Assembly: GCA_965221375.1 (NCBI GenBank)
Contig: OZ244883.1
Location: 620,001 to 684,000, forward strand
Length of the DNA stretch: 64,000 nt
Reading direction: 5' to 3'
From: Poriferisulfidus sp965221375
GTDB lineage: Bacteria; Pseudomonadota; Gammaproteobacteria; Poriferisulfidales; Poriferisulfidaceae
Under the pieces are notes generated by a model. That model searched no databases, had not been told where the DNA came from, and saw only the letters and a list, made by a program, of their open reading frames with translations. The translations under genes and the position numbers were made by a program. Within the stretch, counting starts at the first letter, position 1. Each line of letters starts with the position of its first letter. Below are positions 50,456-58,864 of this stretch, one piece after another.

Positions 50456-51022
50456 ATGTCCGCCTGTCCCACGCTGAATTTCGAACAAGGAGTCCTTGCA
50501 CTGCGCGAGGGACAGGTGGTCGCCTATCCGACGGAAGGGGTTTGGGGATTGGGCTGCAGGCCTGATCAACCGGATGCGATTCGTCGATTGCTGGACGCCA
50601 AGCATCGCAGCCCGGATCAGGGATTGATTTTGATTGCCGCGCGGTGCGCGGATTTGGCGCCCTATATTCAACCGCTGCACCCGGACGAAGAGGCATTGCT
50701 GACTCATGAAGGTCCTCCCGTCACCTGGCTGGTGCCAAGTGCCGGCGGTGCGCCTTTGCTGAGCGGGGCTTATGACACCCAGGCCGTGCGCATCACTCAA
50801 CATCCTCTGTGCCATCGACTTTGTATGGAGGTGGGAGCCTTGGTGTCGACCAGCGCCAATGTGCATGGTCAAGCCCCGGCGCGTGAGGTCGCCGAGATAC
50901 AACAGCAGTTTGGCACTTCCATTGACGGCATTGTGGAAGGGGCTTTGGGCCAGGCTTCGGGTCCCAGTGAGATTCGAGATTTGAAAACCGATGCGGTAAT
51001 CCGCAAGGCGGAAGTCGCATGA
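50456..51022 (+). CDS. tsaC: Threonylcarbamoyl-AMP synthase
   Basis: TsaC (YrdC family) makes threonylcarbamoyl-AMP for the t6A37 tRNA modification. From the ATG at 50456 it has 188 residues, preceded by AAGGAAG at a proper distance; a GTG six bases upstream is less likely. The pattern GQVVAYPTEGVWGLGCRPDQ is the ligand-binding loop, PPVTWLVPSAGG and VSTSANVHGQAPAREV are also typical. It overlaps hemF by four bases, the common tsaC-hemF pair. Confidence 0.93.
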   Translation: MSACPTLNFEQGVLALREGQVVAYPTEGVWGLGCRPDQPDAIRRLLDAKHRSPDQGLILIAARCADLAPYIQPLHPDEEALLTHEGPPVTWLVPSAGGAPLLSGAYDTQAVRITQHPLCHRLCMEVGALVSTSANVHGQAPAREVAEIQQQFGTSIDGIVEGALGQASGPSEIRDLKTDAVIRKAEVA

Positions 51023-51930
51023 CGGGCCCAGTCGACGCAAAAGCGGTACGCACACACCTGGAGAATTTCCAGGATCAGGCGATTCGGGCGTTTGAGGAGT
51101 TTGAATCGGCTCAGCGCTTCCGACACGATCCCTGGACGCAGGAGGACGGTAGCAGCGGGCAGACCTGTGTGCTGGAAGACGGCGAGACTTTCGAGAAAAT
51201 CGGCGTTAACTTCTCGCATGTGAAAGGGTCCGCCTTGCCTCCGGCGGCGACCGAACGCCATCCGGAACTGACAGGACAGCCGTTTACGGCGATGGGCGTC
51301 TCCATCGTGTCGCATCCGCGCAATCCCTATGTGCCGACGGCGCACTGCAACGTGCGGTTTTTCTGTGCGCAGACTGCCGAAGGAGACGATCGCTGGTGGT
51401 TTGGGGGCGGATTTGATTTGACGCCGTACTATGGGTTTGAAGAAGATGCTCAGGCTTGGCATGCCACCGCCAAATCTGCTTGCGAGCCTTTCGGTGAAGA
51501 TGTGTATCCGAAGTTCAAGCAATGGTGCGATCACTATTTTTATCTGGCGCACCGCGATGAAACCCGCGGCATTGGTGGGTTGTTTTTCGACGATTTGAAT
51601 GCCTGGGGATTTGCCCAGACTTTTGCTTTTCTGCGGGCGGTCTCCCAAGCGTTTTTGGATGCCTATTTGCCAATCGTACGCCGCCGCTGTGAGATGTCTT
51701 ACGGCTCGCGGGAACGGGCTTTTCAAAAATACCGGCGAGGGCGTTATGTGGAATTCAACCTGTTGTACGACCGTGGCACTTTGTTTGGTCTGCAGAACAG
51801 CCGTCGTTCCGAATCCATTCTGATGTCGTTGCCGCCCGAATGCGGTTGGGTGTACGACTACCGGGCCGAGCCCGGCTCGGCTGAAGCCGCGTTGTTGGAG
51901 CGCTTTTTGGGCGCGCGCGACTGGGTTTGA
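51019..51930 (+). CDS. hemF: Coproporphyrinogen III oxidase, aerobic
   Basis: HemF converts coproporphyrinogen III to protoporphyrinogen IX using oxygen. The 303-residue protein has RFFCAQTAEGDDRWWFGGGF, DLTPYYGFEEDAQAWH, IGGLFFDDLNAWGFAQTFAF and a late RYVEFNLLYDRGTLFGLQ, all strongly conserved. It overlaps tsaC by four bases and converges on the DUF4399 gene with a two-base gap. An oxygen-dependent enzyme fits the aerobic oxidase. Confidence 0.97.
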   Translation: MTGPVDAKAVRTHLENFQDQAIRAFEEFESAQRFRHDPWTQEDGSSGQTCVLEDGETFEKIGVNFSHVKGSALPPAATERHPELTGQPFTAMGVSIVSHPRNPYVPTAHCNVRFFCAQTAEGDDRWWFGGGFDLTPYYGFEEDAQAWHATAKSACEPFGEDVYPKFKQWCDHYFYLAHRDETRGIGGLFFDDLNAWGFAQTFAFLRAVSQAFLDAYLPIVRRRCEMSYGSRERAFQKYRRGRYVEFNLLYDRGTLFGLQNSRRSESILMSLPPECGWVYDYRAEPGSAEAALLERFLGARDWV

Positions 51931-51932
51931 AT

Positions 51933-52358
51933 TTACTCGACTGTAATCGTGAGGACCTCGGAGACCACTGGCGGGTCGTGGGGGATATGCGCGAAATCGC
52001 CGAGGACCAGCTGTAAGGTGTAGGTGCCCGGCTCCAAGGTCAGCAGGGTTTCGGTTTGCCCACCGCCGAAGTGACGCACCTGGTCATTCGTGGGAAGCGG
52101 CATTCCGAAGTCAACTTCCGGGGAATTAATCAGCAAATGGTGATGACCCGTATTCGGATGCGCGAGACCGGCTGGAGATACTCCCATGTTTTCGAGTCCG
52201 AATGAGACTTTGAAAGGGGAGGTGACCGTCGCATCCGCAGCAGGGCTGATGAAATAGACTTTGGCACCTTCCGGGGCGGTCTGACGAGGCATTTCGGCGG
52301 CCACCGGGGTGGTGCCGAGTAGCAGAAAAACGAAAATCGACGCTAGTGTGTGTCGCAT
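51933..52358 (-). CDS. DUF4399 exported protein
   Basis: A 141-residue exported protein with signal peptide (RHTLASIFVFLLLGTTPVAA) and a single beta domain of the DUF4399 family. Conserved are KVYFISPAADATVTSPFKVS, FGLENMGVSPAG, HPNTGHHHLLINSPEVD and GTYTLQLVLGDFAHIPHDPP. Histidine-rich positions suggest metal binding, but no activity is known. It lies one base after dsbB on the same strand, so they probably share a transcript, and it converges on hemF. Confidence 0.85.
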   Translation of the reverse strand: MRHTLASIFVFLLLGTTPVAAEMPRQTAPEGAKVYFISPAADATVTSPFKVSFGLENMGVSPAGLAHPNTGHHHLLINSPEVDFGMPLPTNDQVRHFGGGQTETLLTLEPGTYTLQLVLGDFAHIPHDPPVVSEVLTITVE

Positions 52359-52359
52359 G

Positions 52360-52869
52360 TCATGACTCCATAGGGGGTTGGCGAATGGCTTGAATCATAT
52401 CGACCAAAGCCAGCAGAAACAAAAAAATAAAAATGCCCAAAGTAAGCGTGGGGATAGACAATCCCAGAAACGTCCATTGAATCTCGCCGCAGTCTCCTTC
52501 GCCCTGTAGAGCTGAGGCGACGGCGCCTTCAATACCAATGCGATCCAACAGACTCCAAAATCCGGCTCCGCAATTGCCCATTCCTTCGACCGGAAAGTAT
52601 TGGAGATGGACATGGCGCCCAGCGACGCCCAGCCCTCCGGCCGTGACGACCAGGGCCCCGATGTCGTAACCGATGCGGTCACGTCGATTCGGTTGCTGAA
52701 AATACGCAAGGGCGAACACGATGGCCAGAGCAACGAAAATAATCCGATCCAGAACGCACAGGGGACAAGGCTCCAGTCCCAATGCTTGCTGCAGGTAAAA
52801 ATAGGCAAAGGCGAGCGATGCGAGGCAGACCAGCAGGCCGATGAGATGCAGCGGGTGGGCGCGAGACAT
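52360..52869 (-). CDS. dsbB: Disulfide bond formation protein DsbB
   Basis: DsbB reoxidises DsbA using quinone. From the ATG at 52869 it has 169 residues with four membrane helices. The first cysteine pair is in LEPCPLCVLDRIIFVALAI and the second pair is formed by GNCGAGFWS and EGDCGEIQW in the periplasmic loop. The helices are typical (LLVCLASLAFAYFYLQQAL). The open frame upstream to 53046 has no homology. DsbA is not in the window. Confidence 0.94.
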   Translation of the reverse strand: MSRAHPLHLIGLLVCLASLAFAYFYLQQALGLEPCPLCVLDRIIFVALAIVFALAYFQQPNRRDRIGYDIGALVVTAGGLGVAGRHVHLQYFPVEGMGNCGAGFWSLLDRIGIEGAVASALQGEGDCGEIQWTFLGLSIPTLTLGIFIFLFLLALVDMIQAIRQPPMES

Positions 52870-53071
52870 AAATTTATTGTAACTCTCTGACAAGACTGCG
52901 GGCACTTTTTTGGATATGCTGGTGCGCATAAATGTTGCTTTTATTGACAAGTAATCGGCAATGCGCTGAAAATATTCTGGCGCATGTGGATAATAGGTGT
53001 TGCGCAATGCTGTGTCGGATGTATCCAAGATCCACGACTGCTTCAACAGCTGGGACTACGGCTCTGCTAAA

Positions 53072-53456
53072 ACTTGCGCAGGATTGATTAGCTATGTATG
53101 GCCGTCTGCTTGGACTTGTTTTTCTGATGTTTGTGCAGGTGGCCTGTAGTAGTGGCTACTATCCGCCAGAACCGCATCCAAATTATGACGGTGTCTATAT
53201 TGTTCGCTACATGCGTCACCAAGTGATTAATACTTATGGGCCTGGTGTTGAGAGTGTCAGGGAAGCTATTCGTAAAAATCCTGATAATTGGCGTGCTTTG
53301 TGGGATGAGGCGGCGGCAGTGTCGGCAACACGGTATATGGAAGACAACGGGCTGATTCCTTCAGAGTGTCAGAACGGGATTGAGGTGATTAGCAGCGGCG
53401 CTTATGAAGGGGGCGGCGGTAGTACATCATTCCGCTGCAAATAACGGTATCTCTAA
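53072..53456 (+). repeat. Tandem duplication, unit 1
   Basis: The duplicated unit runs from about 22 bases before the first lipoprotein start to 12 bases after its stop (CGGTATCTCTAA). The pre-start sequence matches that of the second copy at about 17 of 22 positions (by eye). The partner unit is at 53549-53957. Confidence 0.7.
53094..53444 (+). CDS. Predicted lipoprotein, first tandem paralogue
   Basis: A 116-residue predicted lipoprotein of an unrecognised family. The signal is YGRLLGLVFLMFVQVAC with the lipobox cysteine at residue 18. The mature part includes QVINTYGPGVESVREAIRKN, PDNWRALWDEAAAVSATRYM and GLIPSECQNGIEVISSG, ending in a glycine-rich stretch and FRCK. The three remaining cysteines may form disulfides. 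It has a close copy 127 bases downstream. The region looks richer in A+T than its surroundings, hinting at recent acquisition. Confidence 0.78.
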   Translation: MYGRLLGLVFLMFVQVACSSGYYPPEPHPNYDGVYIVRYMRHQVINTYGPGVESVREAIRKNPDNWRALWDEAAAVSATRYMEDNGLIPSECQNGIEVISSGAYEGGGGSTSFRCK

Positions 53457-53548
53457 TGGAAGGTGGTCCCATTTTTTGGACAGTTTGAGGGCAAAATTAA
53501 GGGATACTCGGGTTGAGCAGCAAATGCGTTACTACACTATCTACCGCA

Positions 53549-53957
53549 ACTCGCACAGGGACGATTAGCTATGTATGGTCGTCTGTTTGGATTGGTTTTT
53601 CTGATGTTTGTGCAAGTAGGTTGTGGTGGTGGTGGCTACTATCCTCCAGATCAGCTTCATCGCTCTGTAAAAACGCATCCAAGTCTGGACGGTGTCTATC
53701 AAGTTTCCTATAGGTATGAGCAAGTGATTAATACTTATGGGCCTGGTGTCGAGAGTGTAAGGGAAGCAATTCGTAAAAATCCTGATAATTGGCGGGCTTT
53801 GTGGCAAGAGGCGGCGGCAGTGTCGGTAACACGGTATATGGAAGACAAAGGACTGATTCCTCCAGAGTGTCAGAATGGGATTGAGGTGATTGATAGTGGG
53901 TCCACTCTTGGTGGTCACGGTGCTACAGCATTCCGCTGCAAATAACGGCATCTCTAA
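53549..53957 (+). repeat. Tandem duplication, unit 2
   Basis: Second copy of the lipoprotein unit. It ends with CGGCATCTCTAA after the stop. The 92 bases between units contain GGTCCCATTTTTTGGACA, an imperfect dyad that resembles the ends of some insertion sequences, but no transposase gene is present. Confidence 0.65.
53571..53945 (+). CDS. Predicted lipoprotein, second tandem paralogue
   Basis: A 124-residue paralogue of the preceding gene. The lipobox region is YGRLFGLVFLMFVQVGC. The central part (VINTYGPGVESVREAIRKNP to ALWQEAAAVSVTRYMEDKG) is almost identical, while the segment after the lipid site is longer (HRSVKTHPSLDGVYQVSY) and diverged, and the C-terminus replaces the glycine run by GSTLGGHGATAFRCK. 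The same ribosome-binding context (GATTAGCT before ATG) is kept. Differential divergence suggests the surface-near part is free to change. Confidence 0.78.
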   Translation: MYGRLFGLVFLMFVQVGCGGGGYYPPDQLHRSVKTHPSLDGVYQVSYRYEQVINTYGPGVESVREAIRKNPDNWRALWQEAAAVSVTRYMEDKGLIPPECQNGIEVIDSGSTLGGHGATAFRCK

Positions 53958-54013
53958 ATTCCCTCAATCTTGGCCACCTCAAAAACATTCAAAAGCGGCG
54001 CGAGGCAATGTTT

Positions 54014-54035
54014 AACTTACAATTAAGAGTAAGTT
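54014..54035. repeat. 7-bp inverted repeat upstream of hemB
   Basis: AACTTAC and GTAAGTT form a perfect 7-bp inverted repeat with an eight-base loop, 54 bases before the hemB start. It could be an operator or a leader hairpin; no T-run follows. Confidence 0.4.
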
Positions 54036-54088
54036 CAATACCATACCGGGACTGATTTGTATTCAAATTGGAATCGTCCTTGTAATAA

Positions 54089-55093
54089 ATGGCTTCCTTC
54101 CCCGCTCGTTTTCCAAGTACACGCATGCGCCGCATGCGCCGTGATTCTTTTTCGCGGCGACTGATGCGTGAGGTCCACCTCACCCCGGACGACTTGATCT
54201 GGCCTTTGTTCGTGCAGGAGGGGGAGAATTTGCGCACGACAGTGCCGGCTATGCCCGGTGTCGAGCGTCTGAGTATCGACTTGGCGCAAGCGGCCGCACT
54301 TCAGGCTCAGGAGTTGGGATTGCTGGCCGTCGCCTTGTTTCCTGTAATCGCGGAAGAGAAAAAAACCGCGCAGGCCGAAGAAGCCTGCAACCCCCAAGGG
54401 CTGATTCCGCGTGCGATTCGCGCAATCAAAGAGGTGGCTCCGGAATTGGGAGTGATTGCGGATGTGGCCCTGGACCCCTACACCTCTCATGGCCAGGACG
54501 GCATCGTGGATGAGCAGGGCTATGTAATCAACGATGCGACTGTCGAAGTGTTGGTGCAGCAAGCGCAATGTTGTGCGCAAGCGGGCGCAGATGTGGTCGC
54601 ACCTTCGGACATGATGGACGGGCGCATTGGTGAGATTCGTCAGGCTTTGGAGGCACAGGAGTTGGTCAATGTGCGCATTCTGGCGTATGCGGCCAAGTAC
54701 GCATCCGCTTTTTACGGGCCTTTTCGCGAAGCGGTCGGGTCCGCCGAAAACCTGGGTGAGGGCGACAAATACAGTTATCAAATGGATCCCTCAAACAGCG
54801 ATGAGGCGTTGCGCGAAGTGGCTCTGGATCTGGCCGAAGGCGCCGATATGGTGATGGTCAAGCCGGGGTTGCCGTATCTGGACGTGTTGCGGCGGATTAA
54901 GGAAGAATTCAAAGTGCCGACGCTGGCCTATCATGTCAGCGGGGAATACGCGATGTTAAAAGCGGCTGCCGAGCGGGATTGGTTGGATGAACGCGACTGT
55001 ACCTTGGAAGTCTTGTTGGGATTCAAACGCGCCGGGGCGGATGCGATTGTGACTTATGCGGCTCGCGATGTGGCAACCTGGTTGACCGAATAG
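54089..55093 (+). CDS. hemB: Porphobilinogen synthase
   Basis: HemB joins two 5-aminolevulinates into porphobilinogen. The 334-residue TIM barrel has the active-site lysines in MVKPGLPYLDVLRRIKEEFK and near YAAKYASAFYGPFREAVGSA. The metal loop DVALDPYTSHGQDGIVDEQG lacks the zinc-binding cysteines, so it is the magnesium-dependent kind as in Pseudomonas. The N-terminus is arginine-rich (RMRRMRRDSFSRRLMRE). aroE follows after four bases. Confidence 0.96.
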   Translation: MASFPARFPSTRMRRMRRDSFSRRLMREVHLTPDDLIWPLFVQEGENLRTTVPAMPGVERLSIDLAQAAALQAQELGLLAVALFPVIAEEKKTAQAEEACNPQGLIPRAIRAIKEVAPELGVIADVALDPYTSHGQDGIVDEQGYVINDATVEVLVQQAQCCAQAGADVVAPSDMMDGRIGEIRQALEAQELVNVRILAYAAKYASAFYGPFREAVGSAENLGEGDKYSYQMDPSNSDEALREVALDLAEGADMVMVKPGLPYLDVLRRIKEEFKVPTLAYHVSGEYAMLKAAAERDWLDERDCTLEVLLGFKRAGADAIVTYAARDVATWLTE

Positions 55094-55097
55094 GCCT

Positions 55098-55922
55098 GTG
55101 GAGCGCTACGCGGTCATCGGAAGCCCGGTTCAACACAGTTTGTCGCCGGTGTTGCATGCGCTATTCGCGGCAACGACAGGAAAAGAGCTTCAGTACGATC
55201 ACTGCGAGGTTTCGGCCGCAGACTTTGAGGAAGAAGTTCGGCGTTTTCAGGCGGCGGGCGGTAATGGCCTCAATATCACCCTGCCACATAAAGTAGCCGC
55301 CTTGCAGATTGCAGATCAGGCGACTCCTCGCGCCCATGCGGCCGGTGCCGCCAATTGGTTATCGTTGAAAGAAGGGAAGATCGCCGCCGACAATACCGAC
55401 GGCAGCGGGCTGGTGCGTGATTTGACGGCGACGCTGGGTTTGGATTTGTCCCAATTGCGTATTTTGTTGTTGGGGGCCGGCGGTGCGGCACGCGGAGTGT
55501 TGGGACCGTTGCTTGAGGCACACCCGCACATGTTGACGGTGGCCAATCGCACGGAAGAGAGAGCCCAGGAATTAGTGGCGCAGCAAACCTCATCGCCGAA
55601 CCTGCAGGCTTGTGGACTGGACGCGCTGGAAGGCCAGTCTTTCGATTTGATTCTCAATGCGACTGCCGTCAGTTTGGAGCAGACGCTGATGCAGTTGCCG
55701 GACTCGCTGATAGAAGCCAAACGGGGGGTATGCTACGATTTTGTGTATGGGGGCGACACACCTTTTTTACGCTGGGCCCGGGATGCGGGGTGCACTCGTG
55801 CATATGACGGGCTGGGCATGCTGATAGAGCAGGCGGCGGAAAGTTTTGCGCTGTGGCATGGGGTCTGGCCGGACACCGCGCCCATGCGCGCCGCACTTGG
55901 CGGGATGTCTTACGCGCCGTAA
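55098..55922 (+). CDS. aroE: Shikimate dehydrogenase
   Basis: AroE reduces 3-dehydroshikimate to shikimate with NADPH. The 274-residue protein starts with GTG: YAVIGSPVQHSLSPVLHALF. GGNGLNITLPHKVAALQIAD contains the catalytic lysine, ADNTDGSGLVRDL follows, and LLLGAGGAARGVLGPLLEAH is the nucleotide loop. It lies four bases after hemB and its 3' end overlaps the convergent pyrE by 13 bases. Confidence 0.95.
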   Translation: MERYAVIGSPVQHSLSPVLHALFAATTGKELQYDHCEVSAADFEEEVRRFQAAGGNGLNITLPHKVAALQIADQATPRAHAAGAANWLSLKEGKIAADNTDGSGLVRDLTATLGLDLSQLRILLLGAGGAARGVLGPLLEAHPHMLTVANRTEERAQELVAQQTSSPNLQACGLDALEGQSFDLILNATAVSLEQTLMQLPDSLIEAKRGVCYDFVYGGDTPFLRWARDAGCTRAYDGLGMLIEQAAESFALWHGVWPDTAPMRAALGGMSYAP

Positions 55923-56557
55923 CGCTGAAGATACGCTTCGACTTCTTGATGATATTTTTGATACTGGGGGGCGTCGGCCAGAAATTGCCGAAAATCAGCG
56001 GCGCGGGCGACTGGGATTACCGGCATGTCGCATTGTTCCTGCAGTTCCTGGCTGGCGGATTGTTGGCCTTGGCCGCGTTCGCCGCGATCCAGCAACACAA
56101 TCAGACCGGCCGGTGTCGCTCCCAACTCGCGGATCAATTCCACCGAGCCGCGAATCGTCAGTCCCGAGGAAATGACGTCATCGACCAGCAGGACGCGCCC
56201 GGCGATCGGAGCGCCGAAAGTGCGCCCCTGGTCTCCATGAGGCTTGGGTTCCTTGCGATCAAAACTCACGGGAACATCGCGCCCGTAGTGGCGGTGTAGG
56301 GCGCTTGCCGCGACGGTCGCGAGCGGAATTCCTTTGTAGGCGGGCCCAAACAGCATGTCAAACTGTAAATTTGCGCGGGCGGCGGTATGGGCGTAAAACG
56401 TACCCAGCTGCTCCAGAGAGGCGCCGTCATTGAAAGCCCCCGCGTTGAAGAAATAAGGACTGATCCGGCCCGACTTCAGTCGGAACTCACCGAACTGCAG
56501 GCATTGACAGTCCAAAGCCAACTGCAGGAAGGCTTGTCGCGGGTCGGGTGGAGTCAT
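55910..56557 (-). CDS. pyrE: Orotate phosphoribosyltransferase
   Basis: PyrE joins orotate with PRPP to make orotidine 5'-phosphate. From the ATG at 56557 it has 215 residues; a further upstream ATG adds seven. FGEFRLKSGRISPYFFNAGA starts the family pattern, GPAYKGIPLATVAASAL and FDRKEPKPHGDQGRTFG follow, and the PRPP loop is RVLLVDDVISSGLTIRGSVE. It overlaps aroE at the 3' end and diverges from xthA. Confidence 0.95.
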   Translation of the reverse strand: MTPPDPRQAFLQLALDCQCLQFGEFRLKSGRISPYFFNAGAFNDGASLEQLGTFYAHTAARANLQFDMLFGPAYKGIPLATVAASALHRHYGRDVPVSFDRKEPKPHGDQGRTFGAPIAGRVLLVDDVISSGLTIRGSVELIRELGATPAGLIVLLDRGERGQGQQSASQELQEQCDMPVIPVARAADFRQFLADAPQYQKYHQEVEAYLQRYGA

Positions 56558-56621
56558 CAATGACAAAGTTTCAGGCACTCAGAACCGCTATGTTAACGGG
56601 TTTCCATCGACGGGGAATGTG

Positions 56622-57386
56622 ATGCGGGTAATCACCTTGAATGTGAATGGCATTCGCAGCGCGCAGCGCAAAGGGTTTTTTCGCTGGCTTTCACGTCAGC
56701 GCGCGGATGTCGTGTGCCTTCAGGAAATCAAGGCGCAAATGCACCAGTTGGTCGAGCCGATCTTTCATCCGCGCTCGTTTCACTGCCATTATTTGCCGGC
56801 CGTGCGCCCCGGTTACAGTGGGGTCGCCTTGTTTACCCGGGAGCATCCGGATCAGATCATTGAAGGCTATGGTTCATCCGAATTCGATCCGGAGGGGCGG
56901 TATCTGGAAGCGCGTTTCGGGGAATTGTCGGTGGTGTCGCTGTATGCGCCGTCGGGCTCGTCCAGTGAGCAGCGCCAGCAAGCAAAATATCGGTTCATGG
57001 ATGAATTCTCAAAGCAATTGCGCAAACTGCGCCGTCGATTCGCTATCATCAGCGGCGACTGGAATATTGCCCACCGTGAGATCGACTTGAAAAACTGGCG
57101 TTCCAACCAGAAAAACTCCGGTTTTCTGCCCGAGGAACGGGCGTGGATGGACGGCGTTTTCGGCAAAGCCGGCTTTACGGACGCATTCCGTGAAGTCGAT
57201 TCGCGTGCCGAGCAATACACCTGGTGGTCGAATCGAGGTCAAGCGTGGGCCAAGAACGTGGGTTGGCGCATTGACTATCAAGTGATTACCAATAATCTGG
57301 CGGAGAGTGTTCGACGCGCCCGCATTTATAAAGATCAACGTTTTTCGGACCATGCCCCTTTGATCATGGATTACAAACTGCCCTGA
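56622..57386 (+). CDS. xthA: Exodeoxyribonuclease III
   Basis: An AP endonuclease and 3'-exonuclease of base excision repair. From the ATG at 56622 it has 254 residues; GGGGA lies five bases upstream, and a GTG three bases earlier is possible. Catalytic segments are TLNVNGIRSAQRKGFFRWLS, VVCLQEIKAQ (metal-binding Glu), SGDWNIAHREIDLKNWRS, and the final SDHAPLIMDY with the catalytic Asp-His. Divergent from pyrE by 64 bases, typical for this pair. Confidence 0.95.
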   Translation: MRVITLNVNGIRSAQRKGFFRWLSRQRADVVCLQEIKAQMHQLVEPIFHPRSFHCHYLPAVRPGYSGVALFTREHPDQIIEGYGSSEFDPEGRYLEARFGELSVVSLYAPSGSSSEQRQQAKYRFMDEFSKQLRKLRRRFAIISGDWNIAHREIDLKNWRSNQKNSGFLPEERAWMDGVFGKAGFTDAFREVDSRAEQYTWWSNRGQAWAKNVGWRIDYQVITNNLAESVRRARIYKDQRFSDHAPLIMDYKLP

Positions 57387-57397
57387 GGAGACCGAGT

Positions 57398-58819
57398 GTG
57401 GAAATTCATACCCTGAGCTGGCGTGAGGCGCTGTCGATGTATCGCGACGTGCGTATGGCGCGTATTTTGTTGATCGGCATGATGAGCGGATTGCCCCAAG
57501 TCGCAATTTTGTCGATGTTGACGTTGTGGTTGCAGGAAAGCGGCTTTAGCCGTTCGGATATTGGGTTGTTTTCGCTCGTGGCCCTGGTGTATACGTTCAA
57601 TGTTGCCTGGGCGCCGATAGTCGATGGCGTGCGATTGCCGTTTCTCACCCGAATGCTGGGGGCGCGACGCGCTTGGATAGTGCTGATGCAGGTGGTGATT
57701 GCCGGATGTTTGATGATGCTGTCGCAAATGCATCCGGAAGGTCAGTTATGGGAAATCGCGTTTTGGATGGTAGTGCTGGCCGCCGCGGGTGCCACACAGG
57801 ATATCGCGATTGATGCGATGCGCATCGAGCAATTTCGTTCGGACGATACGCGCAAGGTCGGCGGCGGTTCGGCAATGGCGACATCCGGCTGGTGGATCGG
57901 TTACGGGCTGGGGGGCGCGTTCGCGTTTACATTGGTCGAGCATCTGCAGGGCACAGGCAACGAATCGGCTTGGCAATTGGGATTCATGGCGTTGATTCTG
58001 GTCGTGGCTCTGTTGGTCAGTCTGTTTCTATGGTTGGTGCCGGAAACCCGACATCCGGATCATTTGACCGAACCGGCACTCAATCCCAATATTGCCCGAC
58101 CCCGCTGGCAAGAGCGGCTGGGTACGCAGTTGCCGTCCTGGTCTGTGCATCTCGTCAGTGTTTATGTACAACCGGTGCGCAGTTTCATTATGCGCTATGG
58201 CGTGCAGGTCGCCGTCATGGTCTTGGCGGGGATTTTTCTGTTCAAAATCGGCGAGGCGTTTTTGGGCCGCATGTCGCTGTTGTTTTACAAGGAAATCGGC
58301 TTCACAAAATCGGATATCGCCCTTTATTCGAAAGGATACGGGACCGTTGCGCTTGTAATATTCGCCATAATCGGCAGCGTTATCAATGCGCGCTATGGCG
58401 TATTGCGTGGCCTGATTGTCGGGGGTGCGGCGATGGCGCTGACGAATCTTTTGTTTGCTGCACTGGCCTGGCATCCTGAATTTTGGCTGTTCGCCACAGC
58501 GGTGGTTGCCGACCAGTTCACTACTGCTGTTTCGACGGTCGCGTTTGTGGCCTTTTTGTCGCAATTGTGCGACCGCAACTGGACCGCCACGCAATACGCG
58601 GCACTGGCCTCACTGGGCACTGCATCGCGGACCACTCTGGCAGCGAGCAGCGGCTATCTGATTGATGGAGTGGGCGGCAATTGGCCAATCTTTTTTGCCA
58701 TAACGACCCTGATGGTATTGCCCAGTCTGTTGTTGATTCTGTGGAACCGGCGTGCCTTGTTGCCCTACTTGGAGGGACCTCAAAATGAGCGGCGCCAGCA
58801 GGAGCAGGCGCCTTCATGA
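57398..58819 (+). CDS. ampG: AmpG-type muropeptide permease (MFS)
   Basis: A 473-residue inner-membrane transporter with about 12 to 14 helices of the AmpG family, which imports anhydromuropeptides during peptidoglycan recycling. Motifs are LLIGMMSGLPQVAILSMLTL, AATQDIAIDAMRIEQF and a middle LFKIGEAFLGRMSLLFYKEI. AmpG proteins share these positions, but family members with other substrates exist, so the name is probable. It starts with a GTG, 11 bases after xthA. The next gene is cbbQ after 45 bases. Confidence 0.83.
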   Translation: MEIHTLSWREALSMYRDVRMARILLIGMMSGLPQVAILSMLTLWLQESGFSRSDIGLFSLVALVYTFNVAWAPIVDGVRLPFLTRMLGARRAWIVLMQVVIAGCLMMLSQMHPEGQLWEIAFWMVVLAAAGATQDIAIDAMRIEQFRSDDTRKVGGGSAMATSGWWIGYGLGGAFAFTLVEHLQGTGNESAWQLGFMALILVVALLVSLFLWLVPETRHPDHLTEPALNPNIARPRWQERLGTQLPSWSVHLVSVYVQPVRSFIMRYGVQVAVMVLAGIFLFKIGEAFLGRMSLLFYKEIGFTKSDIALYSKGYGTVALVIFAIIGSVINARYGVLRGLIVGGAAMALTNLLFAALAWHPEFWLFATAVVADQFTTAVSTVAFVAFLSQLCDRNWTATQYAALASLGTASRTTLAASSGYLIDGVGGNWPIFFAITTLMVLPSLLLILWNRRALLPYLEGPQNERRQQEQAPS

Positions 58820-58864
58820 CCGCATGTTTTATACAATGACACGCTCAGCAAGGAGGCATGAAAT

